This document shows, in pieces, positions 52,793-59,313 of a stretch of DNA of 59,313 nucleotides. The DNA lies in the NCBI GenBank assembly GCA_018000295.1, contig JAGNKE010000018.1, forward strand, positions 1 through 59,313, read 5' to 3'. The first letter of the stretch is position 1. Each line of letters starts with the position of its first letter. This DNA comes from Alphaproteobacteria bacterium. Its GTDB lineage: Bacteria > Pseudomonadota > Alphaproteobacteria > Micavibrionales > Micavibrionaceae. Both the position numbers and the translations under genes were made by a program. The notes under the pieces were generated by a model. The model made no database searches. It was given only the letters and a program-made list of their open reading frames with translations, and was not told where the DNA came from.

Positions 52793-54220
52793 TTATCCGG
52801 TCTTGGCGGCCGGGGGCGGGGCGGCTTTATGGCTCTGCAGACCCGCCTCGAAGCTGCGGAAGAGGGCGCGGGCCTTATCCAGCGTTTCCTGATACTCGGC
52901 GGCGGGGTCCGAGTCCGCTACGATGCCGCCGCCCGTCTGGAAGGTGACCGTGTTGCCCTCATAGACCAGCGTGCGGATCAGGATGCTGCTGTCCATCTGT
53001 CCGTCGAAGCCGATATAGGCCATGGAGCCGCAATAGGGGCCGCGGCGCGTGGGTTCGGTTTCCTCGATGATTTCCATGGCGCGGATTTTCGGAGCGCCGG
53101 TGATCGAGCCGCCGGGGAAACAGGCGTGCAGCAGGTCGAGCGCGTCCTTGTCCTTTTTCAATGCGCCGCGCACGGTCGAGACGAGGTGATGAACGCTGGC
53201 GAAAGTTTCGAGCTGGCAGAGATTGTGCGCGGAAATCGAGTCCGGCTGACAGACCTTCGAGAGATCGTTGCGGAGCAAATCCACAATCATGATGTTTTCG
53301 GCGCGGTCCTTTTCGCTGTTTAATAAGTCTTCGCGGTAGGCGCGATCCTGCAGCGGGTCGGCGACATGGGGGCGCGTACCCTTGATCGGCATGGTGACGA
53401 CTTCGCGGCGCTCGTTGAGGTTCAGAAATCGTTCCGGCGAGGCGGAAGAAATTTTTATATCGCCCACATTCATATAGGCGGCGAAGGGGGCGGGGTTGAC
53501 CTCGCGCAGTACGATGTAATGGCCGAAGGCGTCGAAATTTTCCGGCAGGGTCGCCTTGAACCTCTGGGAAGTGTTCGCTTGAAAAATATCTCCGGCATAG
53601 ATGTAGTCGATCACCTTGCCGACTTTTTTCAGGTAATCGTCCTGATGGATGTTGGAGGTCCAGTTGAGCGCAGAGGGCGTGTAGGCCGGGTCGGGCTGTT
53701 CCTTCGTGAGTTGGGCAAGGAAGAATTCGCGCTTGCGCTGTGCGTCCTTTTCGCCCTTGGCGTGGGTGATGATCCAGCCCTTGTTCTGCTTGTGGTCGAA
53801 GGCGTAGACCTGATCGTAGATTCCTACGGCCATGTCAGGGATCGCAGGGTTATCCTTCGCCTGTTCGGGCAGCTCCTCGATCAGGCGGCCGAGGTCGTAT
53901 CCGAAATATCCGGCGGCGCCGCCCTGAAAGGGCGGGAGGTTGGCAATGGTTTTGACTTTTTGAATCCATGATTCCATCCGCTCGCGCAGGATGGCGAACG
54001 GGTCGCCGGGAAGGGTGAGGCGCTGATCCCAGTTCGTGACGATGGTATTTCCGTTCTTGGTTTCGATGGTCTCAATCGGATAGCCCATGACGAACGAATA
54101 ACGGCTGCCGGGATGGTTGGCGTCGGCGCTGTCGAGCAGCAGGCTGTAGGGCAGGGTGCGGATCGCCGCGAAAGCCTGTAGCGGGTCGAGGTCAGCAATT
54201 TCTTTGACAAAGGGTTTCAT
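52793..54220 (-). CDS. pabB: Aminodeoxychorismate synthase component 1
   Basis: 475 residues of the chorismate-utilising family. It aminates chorismate to aminodeoxychorismate for folate. Distinguishing feature: PIKGT (278-282), with the Lys (K280) typical of PabB, where anthranilate synthase TrpE has Ala. Also visible: FGYDLGRLIEELP, GDIFQANTSQRF, LLRNDLSKVC and FPGGSITGAPKIRAMEIIEE. Family-typical length. pabA follows after 89 bases, forming a pabB-pabA-LOG unit. Which PABA lyase (pabC) completes the path is not visible here. Confidence 0.92.
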   Translation of the reverse strand: MKPFVKEIADLDPLQAFAAIRTLPYSLLLDSADANHPGSRYSFVMGYPIETIETKNGNTIVTNWDQRLTLPGDPFAILRERMESWIQKVKTIANLPPFQGGAAGYFGYDLGRLIEELPEQAKDNPAIPDMAVGIYDQVYAFDHKQNKGWIITHAKGEKDAQRKREFFLAQLTKEQPDPAYTPSALNWTSNIHQDDYLKKVGKVIDYIYAGDIFQANTSQRFKATLPENFDAFGHYIVLREVNPAPFAAYMNVGDIKISSASPERFLNLNERREVVTMPIKGTRPHVADPLQDRAYREDLLNSEKDRAENIMIVDLLRNDLSKVCQPDSISAHNLCQLETFASVHHLVSTVRGALKKDKDALDLLHACFPGGSITGAPKIRAMEIIEETEPTRRGPYCGSMAYIGFDGQMDSSILIRTLVYEGNTVTFQTGGGIVADSDPAAEYQETLDKARALFRSFEAGLQSHKAAPPPAAKTG

Positions 54221-54329
54221 TTCGGCTCGGCTCGGAAAACATCCTTATTATGCAAAAACGCAAAGGGCATTATAGTGCGGGTTTTGCCAATATTCCAAAG
54301 TTTTCGGATAAGGCTGTCCACAGGCGGCT

Positions 54330-55895
54330 CTAGCCCTGGCCGGGGTCGTTGCCGGGGCCGAATCCGTCCGCCCAGGGCGCGAATTGCGCGGGTTTATCGG
54401 ACCCTCGGGCAAGCAGTCCTTTCTCGGCCATGAGGTTCTCCAGTTTGCCGATATCCTGCGGGCTGGGGTAGATCATCAGACTCTGCCCGGTGGGGCTTTT
54501 GGGATCCTGTATCAAGCCCTGGCTGAGATATTCGATCCGTACGGGTGCGCCCAGTTCGGGGTGGTGGATCATATTGTAGCCAATATCGCCCTTTCTGGGT
54601 GCTTGCTTGCCCGGAGACATCCGCATTTCCGGCAAGAGCGAGACCAGCCCATCATACTTCTTCTTGGCTTCCTCCAGCCTGCTTCTGAATGCATGAATAC
54701 TTTCGACAATGCGTTTCTTGCTGTCCTCCCACTCGGCGGTGATTTCGAACATATTGTCGGTAAAGACGATGGCCTGCTGATCGTCTGTCGATCTCATGAA
54801 GTCCTCGTAGAGCTTGCTGACAGACGGGGTCTGATAGACCATCGGAATCTCAAAGAGCGGTTCCTTTTCAAACGGGTGGCCGGCGATCAGGCGTTGCGGT
54901 TCGGTCTTGGACAGATTGAGGTTCAAACCCCAGGTTTGCGCCAGAATGGTTTTCAGGCGGCGCGATTCCCGCTCGCTTCCGCGCTCGAATTCCAGAATCT
55001 GTTGCAGAAAGCGGTAGATGTCGGCGGAGGCTATCCGTCCACCCGGCGTGGTTACCAGCTTGACGTCCTGCTGTTCGTGAGAAATGAAATGCGATAAGGG
55101 CAGCGTCCATTCCAGACGCCCGTCAGGGAGTTTTTTGGGCGCCGTCTTGGAGACAGAGGTTTGTGCCTTGACCCAGCCGAGAGCGTCTGCGTCGTAAGAA
55201 TTGAGATCGGTTCTGTTCTGGCGGAGCGCCTCCAGAGGACTGTCTTTTTCCGGGTCGTAGGGACCGAGAATGATGTGCTCCTCATCGGGGTCATAGTCAT
55301 GCGAGAGTGTCAGCGTGCGGGCAGTGCCGTCCTCCTTCAAGCTGAACTCGAAGTGGGCAACCATCTCGCGCAGCAGCGGCTCGAACTCGGCCTGTTGGCT
55401 ATCCAGTTCTGCAGCAATCGCCTGTGCTTCGGGCGGAGTCATGCGCGGGGCTGCGATGGTTCCGATCTGCGGGCGGTCCTTCAGGCGCACGATCCTGATA
55501 TCGTCGTGTCCTTCGGGGGCCGAGACTTCGTATTTTTCCGGCGGGAATAACTCCTCGGCGGGCGGGGCGCCCGCCTGTGTGGCTTTAGCGACGGATGAAA
55601 ACCGTTCAGTGACGCGGGCCTGCCGTTCGCTTTTCTGTCCGGTTTCCCATGCCGCTACATCCAGACAGGCCTGTGCGGCGGCTTTCTGGTAGACAACCGT
55701 GTTCGGCCCCATGATGATGCCGACTGTGATGCCGGAGCCTTCGTGTTTGTAATGTGTGTGGTCGCCTCCGGTATGGCGGGCTTCGACGAAACCGTGGTCG
55801 GTCAGCATCCGGTCGAGCGTCGCGTATTGCAGCGTCTGCTTGCTGTTGCCACTCAGAATGGCTTCGGGATTGATTCTTTTCCTGCTGCTGCCCAT
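54330..55895 (-). CDS. 521-residue protein with HicA-like N-terminal domain
   Basis: From ATG 55895 with GGAAAG upstream. Residues of about 25-85 (LDRMLTDHGFVEARHTGGDH, then THYKHEGSGITVGIIMG and AQACLDVAAWE) match the small dsRBD-like HicA fold: hydrophobic helix, G-F, a G-x-x-H-x-x-Y-x-H strand with the expected central His, and closing helix. The remaining 430 residues are polar, Glu/Pro-rich and unrecognised; I see no membrane helix. No HicB antitoxin gene is adjacent. It starts 30 bases after the DinG-like helicase gene on the same strand, so co-transcription is likely. Toxin activity is not claimed. Confidence 0.5.
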   Translation of the reverse strand: MGSSRKRINPEAILSGNSKQTLQYATLDRMLTDHGFVEARHTGGDHTHYKHEGSGITVGIIMGPNTVVYQKAAAQACLDVAAWETGQKSERQARVTERFSSVAKATQAGAPPAEELFPPEKYEVSAPEGHDDIRIVRLKDRPQIGTIAAPRMTPPEAQAIAAELDSQQAEFEPLLREMVAHFEFSLKEDGTARTLTLSHDYDPDEEHIILGPYDPEKDSPLEALRQNRTDLNSYDADALGWVKAQTSVSKTAPKKLPDGRLEWTLPLSHFISHEQQDVKLVTTPGGRIASADIYRFLQQILEFERGSERESRRLKTILAQTWGLNLNLSKTEPQRLIAGHPFEKEPLFEIPMVYQTPSVSKLYEDFMRSTDDQQAIVFTDNMFEITAEWEDSKKRIVESIHAFRSRLEEAKKKYDGLVSLLPEMRMSPGKQAPRKGDIGYNMIHHPELGAPVRIEYLSQGLIQDPKSPTGQSLMIYPSPQDIGKLENLMAEKGLLARGSDKPAQFAPWADGFGPGNDPGQG

Positions 55896-55925
55896 ACGTT
55901 CTTTCCAGCGGTTTTGGGGCTCATC

Positions 55926-58697
55926 CTAAAGAAATTGACGAATATTCTCAAGAATTTCGGCCAGTCCCGCCTTTTTGACCTCCACCCCTTGTGGAAAGGC
56001 GCCGAGCAGGCGCGAGGGCAACATCGGATCGAGGATGACGAAGACGCCTTTGTCCGTCTCGCGGCGGATCAGGCGGCCATAGGCCTGTTTTATTTTCAGG
56101 CGGGTCATCATGTCGTCATAGCGCTTCTTGCCGAACTGCTCGCGGCGGGCCTTGTGCAAAATGGTCGGGCGCGGCCACGGCACGCGGTCGAACACAATCA
56201 GGCGAAGCGAGTCTCCGGGGACGTCCACCCCGTCGCGCACGGCATCGGTTCCGAGCAGGCAGGAATGGGGATCGTCGCGAAACATATCGACCAGCGTTCC
56301 GGTGTCAATCGCGTCCACGTGCTGGGCATAGAGGGGAATGCCTGCATCCTCCAGATCGGAGACGATTTTTTTATGCACGGCGCGCAGGCGCTGGATCGAG
56401 GTGAAGAGTCCCAGTCCGCCGCCGCCGCTAGCCTTGAAGAGGGCGCGGTAGGCTCCGGCGACTTGCGCGGGGTCGTCCTTGCGGACGTCATTGACGATAA
56501 AAATGCGCGTCTGCGATTTGTAATCAAACGGAGAGGCGAAGGCCGCGTGGCGGTGATCCTTTGCCAGATATAAAGCGCCTGTCCGTTCCTGCGCGGTCTG
56601 CCAGTTTTCTCCGTCGTCGGCGCTGCCGTCGCGCAGGGTCGCGGAGGTGACAGCCATGCCGTGCAGATGGGGCCGCAGGCTGGCGGCGAAGGGCAACATC
56701 GGGTCAGTGTGGTGGCGATAAGCGCCCACATCGAAGGCGCGGCCATCAATGCGCTCGATTTCCAGCCAGTCCACGAAGCCGGGAGAAGGCTTGTCTGTTT
56801 CTATGGCGGTCAGGAGCCCGATCCAGCCCTTGAGCGTCAGTTGTGTTCTGCGTTCGAGTGAGCGGGCGAGGGCGTCGAGGCGCTTGCGCGTATCTGCATC
56901 CATATAGCCTTCGTCCTGTTCGAGTTTTTTGGCAATCAGGCGCGTCATTTCGCTCATCGGCTTTTGCAATTTCTGCAAAGCGGATTTGAGTTTTCTTGCC
57001 GCCTCGATCAGATCGGGGTCTGCAGGATGAAGTCCGGTCTCCAGCGCGTAGGGGCCATCGCGTCCTTCGGCCCGCGCATAAACCTGGCGGTAGACTTCGG
57101 CGAGAAATTTTTCTCCGGGGCCGTCGGGCGCTTTATCGTTCAGGCGTTTGCTCCAGCCTTGCGCGGTGAGGCAGCGGGCCTGATGGAGGATGGCCTGCAG
57201 GATTGTTTCGGCGGTGGCGTCCCCGGCGATCAAATCCTCGACGCGGCGCTTCAATCCCCGTGCGCGGCTTTTGCGTCCGCCTTCTGTGCCCAGAATCCAG
57301 CGGCGCAGATCATTCATTTCCCGTGCCGTCAGATGCGCGGCGAAGGCGCTGTCAGCGGCATCGAAGAGATGATGGCCTTCATCGAACACATAACGCGTGG
57401 GGAGATCTTCGCCCGGCATGGAGAGGGCGGACTGGATCATGACCAGCGCATGATTGGCGACGACGATGCGGGCACGTTTGGATTTTCGGATCGAGCGTTC
57501 GACGAAGCAGCGGTGATAATGATCGCAGGCGGAGAAGATGCATTCGCCCCGTCTGTCGGCCAGTCCGTAAGTGCCCTGCGATTCCAGCAAGCCCGTCAGC
57601 CAGCCGGGGAAATCGGGGCCGCTCAAATCGCCGTCTTTCGTTGCGGCCGTCCAGCGGGCCATGAGTCCGGCGGCCAGCGTGTGGCGCGGGGAGTGGGAGG
57701 TTGCTGCGCCTGCTGCCGTGTCCTCAAGATTGAGCAGGCAGAGATAATTCTCGCGGCCCTTGCGGACGGTGACATACGCGTTTTTGACTTCCGGGTGGGG
57801 ATAAAGGCGGTCGAGTTCTGTGTCGATCTGTCTTTGCAGGTTTTTTGTGTAGGTCGAGATCCAGACGCTCGCGTCGTTCTTTTCCGCCCAGACGCTGGCG
57901 GGGGCGAGATAGCCCAGCGTTTTTCCAACACCCGTTCCGGCTTCGGCAAGAACGATATTCGGGCTGTCCATATCGCTCACAGGGGCGAAGGCGTTGGCGA
58001 TTTCTTGCGCGTAGGCCTGCTGCTGTGGGCGGGCCTCCGTTCTTCCATCGCCGCGGGCGAGAAGTTCGCGCAGGCGCTCCGTGGTTTCTTCCGCGCTGAC
58101 GCCTTCATGTGCGGGGGGCGGGGGCGGCGCATCCTCCGCCCATTCCGGCAGATGCTTCCAGACATTGAGCGCGGCGCGAGAGGGGGTTTCAATCGCGGGA
58201 TCGTAAGTTTCGCCCAGCGCGGAAAAAATATAGGGCGTCCACGGCCAGCCCTTACCGCGCAAACCCATAACTCCGGCGATGGCGAGCGGGTCGGCTTTTT
58301 CGGCGTAAGGGTCGTTCATTAAATCTTTTAGAAGTGCGAGGGCGATCTCGAATAATATCGCGGGGGCGTCCTCGAAATTTTCCGGTGCGCGAAGAAAGAG
58401 CGCCTTGGCCAGTCCGGCGGGCGTCGGAACGCAAAAACGTGCCGGATGCACGAAGGCGAACAGCTCCAGCACGTCGAAGACCAGAAACTCATCCAGTTCC
58501 AGCCGCGCCTTCGTGAACGGCGCATGGCAGACCATGACGGGCTTTTTATGCAGAAGTAGGCGGGCCTGGTCGAGCGGCAGGGTTTTGATTTCCCCGTCTG
58601 TGGTCAGCAGGGCGGCCTGTCGGCTGTTCACGCAGAGGGCAGGGACGTCAGGAAGTGCGACTTTTTTTGATTCTGATGTGGCCGGAAGAGCGCTCAT
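55926..58697 (-). CDS. DinG-family ATP-dependent helicase
   Basis: About 923 residues from ATG 58697 (MSALPATSESKK); TTG 58727 in the same frame is possible. XPD/DinG-type superfamily-2 helicase: an N-terminal region of about 230 residues without enzymatic motifs, Walker A EAGTGVGKTLGYLAPA (about 248-263), the four cysteines expected for a 4Fe-4S cluster (YLCLLN; GECIFSACDHYHRC), motif II FDEGHHLFDAADSAF, AVTSATLRDGSA, and motif VI KQAYGRLIRRETDKGVFVIL. Unwinds DNA, possibly R-loops or lesions. Longer than E. coli DinG (716) because of the N-terminal part; such long forms are common in Alphaproteobacteria. Confidence 0.88.
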   Translation of the reverse strand: MSALPATSESKKVALPDVPALCVNSRQAALLTTDGEIKTLPLDQARLLLHKKPVMVCHAPFTKARLELDEFLVFDVLELFAFVHPARFCVPTPAGLAKALFLRAPENFEDAPAILFEIALALLKDLMNDPYAEKADPLAIAGVMGLRGKGWPWTPYIFSALGETYDPAIETPSRAALNVWKHLPEWAEDAPPPPPAHEGVSAEETTERLRELLARGDGRTEARPQQQAYAQEIANAFAPVSDMDSPNIVLAEAGTGVGKTLGYLAPASVWAEKNDASVWISTYTKNLQRQIDTELDRLYPHPEVKNAYVTVRKGRENYLCLLNLEDTAAGAATSHSPRHTLAAGLMARWTAATKDGDLSGPDFPGWLTGLLESQGTYGLADRRGECIFSACDHYHRCFVERSIRKSKRARIVVANHALVMIQSALSMPGEDLPTRYVFDEGHHLFDAADSAFAAHLTAREMNDLRRWILGTEGGRKSRARGLKRRVEDLIAGDATAETILQAILHQARCLTAQGWSKRLNDKAPDGPGEKFLAEVYRQVYARAEGRDGPYALETGLHPADPDLIEAARKLKSALQKLQKPMSEMTRLIAKKLEQDEGYMDADTRKRLDALARSLERRTQLTLKGWIGLLTAIETDKPSPGFVDWLEIERIDGRAFDVGAYRHHTDPMLPFAASLRPHLHGMAVTSATLRDGSADDGENWQTAQERTGALYLAKDHRHAAFASPFDYKSQTRIFIVNDVRKDDPAQVAGAYRALFKASGGGGLGLFTSIQRLRAVHKKIVSDLEDAGIPLYAQHVDAIDTGTLVDMFRDDPHSCLLGTDAVRDGVDVPGDSLRLIVFDRVPWPRPTILHKARREQFGKKRYDDMMTRLKIKQAYGRLIRRETDKGVFVILDPMLPSRLLGAFPQGVEVKKAGLAEILENIRQFL

Positions 58698-58814
58698 TCC
58701 CTGCCTATAGCATGTTTTTTTGGACAAATCGCCCCCAAGTTTCGTATTATGTATTTATTAACCTTCCTTTGCGAGTATTTGCGTTCTGGAAGTCTTTTTA
58801 TAGAGGTTATTGTT

Positions 58815-59024
58815 ATGAACGGTCCTGTTGATCCTGAAGAGACAAAGCGCAAGTTGCTTATGATGCTGTCTAACGGCGTTTTTCCGAATCCAGACGGTAC
58901 GATGACCCGTCTCTCTCCTGAAGTTGCCGGGCAGATGATCAACGACGTGAAGGCCGGGGGTGCGCCGCTGACCAGCGATGACGGGCTGGACTACGACACG
59001 CTTGAACCGTCCTCCGGTCCCTGA
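58815..59024 (+). CDS. Small hypothetical protein
   Basis: 69 residues from ATG 58815 (MNGPVDPEETKRKLLMMLSN), 9 bases after GAGG; a GTG/ATG further upstream is unsupported. N-terminal charged helix, then PNPDGTMTRLSPEVAGQM and an acidic C-terminus. No signal or membrane helix. It is divergent from the helicase gene. Family not recognised. Confidence 0.5.
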   Translation: MNGPVDPEETKRKLLMMLSNGVFPNPDGTMTRLSPEVAGQMINDVKAGGAPLTSDDGLDYDTLEPSSGP

Positions 59025-59190
59025 TTTTCTGAATTTTTCTTTTCTGCCTCCCGCGCTATAGTGTTTCCTGCTTTGGTCAATCGCAGCACAGTCTAGATGC
59101 GTCATTTTCGCAGAGGTAAAAATATAGGTGAAAAATCATAATATATATAAAAACAGTGCTTTTCAGTAAGATGTCAGGGTAAAAAAATTT
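59025..59190. other. AT-rich region before the right IS
   Basis: About 165 bases, AT-rich (poly-A/T and ATATATATA runs) with no ORF or RNA I recognise. Bases 59183-59190 (aaaaattt) would be the target duplication flanking the IS end. Confidence 0.4.
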
Positions 59191-59210
59191 GGGGCTGACA
59201 TAGATAAGGG
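59191..59210 (+). repeat. Terminal inverted repeat of the right IS1595-family element
   Basis: GGGGCTGACATAGATAAGGG. It shares GGGGCTG and AGATAA with the minus-strand repeat at 104-123; the bases between differ, as expected for imperfect repeats. Confidence 0.75.
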
Positions 59211-59218
59211 TGAAGAGA

Positions 59219-59313
59219 TTACTTGTTAGCCCACTCAAGTAAAATTTTCAAGAGATTGCTTGAGGGGCGATAATTGAACCTCCATTCACACTCTTTCAGG
59301 AACAATTGGAAAT
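59219..59313 (-). CDS. IS1595-family transposase, C-terminal fragment (runs off right edge)
   Basis: On the minus strand the frame from the edge reads FQLFLKECEWRFNYRPSSNL, then LKILLEWANK and TAA (59219-59221). F-L-K-E-C-E-W-R-F-N is the characteristic C-terminal block of IS1016-type transposases, just after the last catalytic residue of the DDE-type domain. Only 30 residues are in the window. Coding ends 9 bases short of the terminal repeat. N- and C-terminal fragments in the window could be from one IS type. Confidence 0.82.
   Translation of the reverse strand, partial: FQLFLKECEWRFNYRPSSNLLKILLEWANK

Larger units (their letters stand above)
59191..59313 (-). mobile_element. IS1595-family insertion sequence, 3' end fragment
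   Basis: The last 123 bases are the opposite end of an IS1595-family element that runs off the right edge, in the same orientation as the left fragment. The terminal repeat GGGGCTGACATAGATAAGGG begins at 59191, and the transposase C-terminus reads leftward from the edge. Same length (123 bases) as the left fragment. Confidence 0.82.

Noticed and set aside
52793..54220. Anthranilate synthase component I (trpE)
   Set aside because: The motif is PIKGT with the PabB-type Lys rather than the TrpE-type Ala, and there is no other trp gene nearby.
56964..58322. 452-codon plus-strand frame inside the DinG-like gene
   Set aside because: Antisense to the helicase motifs and Fe-S cysteines; composition typical of a shadow frame.
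59230..59264. Inverted repeat CTCAAG...CTTGAG near the right edge
   Set aside because: Lies within the IS transposase coding end; imperfect with a 19-base loop and probably chance.

Overview
The window reads as a chromosomal segment of an alphaproteobacterium of intermediate GC content. The backbone is a TCA-cycle set (mdh, sucC, sucD, sucA, sucB, lpd), followed by the xerC / DUF484 / fructose-6-phosphate-aldolase-type transaldolase / priA / F1-ATPase neighbourhood that is common in Alphaproteobacteria. The many envelope proteins (two lytic transglycosylases, an inverse-autotransporter-like adhesin, TraX-family membrane proteins) and the many small unrecognised proteins would fit a lineage such as Micavibrionales. 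That placement is inference only; no rRNA gene is present to test it.

Both ends of the window lie inside IS1595-family (IS1016-like) insertion sequences. Positions 1-123 hold a terminal repeat and the N-terminus of a transposase. Positions 59191-59313 hold the opposite terminal repeat and the C-terminus of a transposase. Both fragments are exactly 123 bases and have the same orientation, so the window is probably a complete assembly contig that stops inside a multi-copy IS. The left copy cuts off a hypothetical gene.

Layout. (1) 0.1-1 kb: two AT-rich accessory genes, one truncated by the IS. (2) 1-10 kb: mdh, then on the minus strand two lytic transglycosylases and a 935-residue repeat protein behind a strong sigma70-type promoter, then sucCD. 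(3) 10-18 kb: a TPR-like protein and an 813-residue adhesin on minus, two tandem paralogous hypotheticals on plus, then sucA. (4) 18-27 kb: thiamine genes thiE-thiD-thiL and two accessory membrane proteins separate sucA from sucB. A Sel1-repeat/deaminase pair lies on minus between sucB and lpd. (5) 27-35 kb: DUF2806 protein, small unrecognised proteins, xerC-DUF484, a methyltransferase, transaldolase and another tandem paralogue pair. (6) 35-38 kb: FAD oxidoreductase and priA. (7) 38-43.8 kb: a membrane-enzyme island (ICMT-like protein, three TraX-family proteins, membrane-fused spermidine-synthase-like protein) between priA and the ATP synthase. (8) 43.9-50.2 kb: atpH-atpA-atpG-[PAP2 phosphatase]-atpD-[65-residue single-TM protein]-atpC. 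(9) 50-59 kb: a lipoprotein, a LOG-family protein, the para-aminobenzoate genes pabA/pabB, a 521-residue protein with a HicA-like N-terminus next to a DinG-type helicase, and a small ORF before the right IS.

The core genes together supply malate to oxaloacetate, 2-oxoglutarate to succinyl-CoA to succinate, the thiamine diphosphate cofactor used by SucA, folate precursor synthesis, chromosome-dimer resolution, replication restart, and the F1 sector. Genes for the F0 sector are not here, as is usual in Alphaproteobacteria. The candidates for undescribed biology are the two extra genes inside the atp operon, the TraX/spermidine-synthase island, the 935-residue/SLT pair, and the HicA-like/DinG pair. 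I saw no tRNA, rRNA or CRISPR array.
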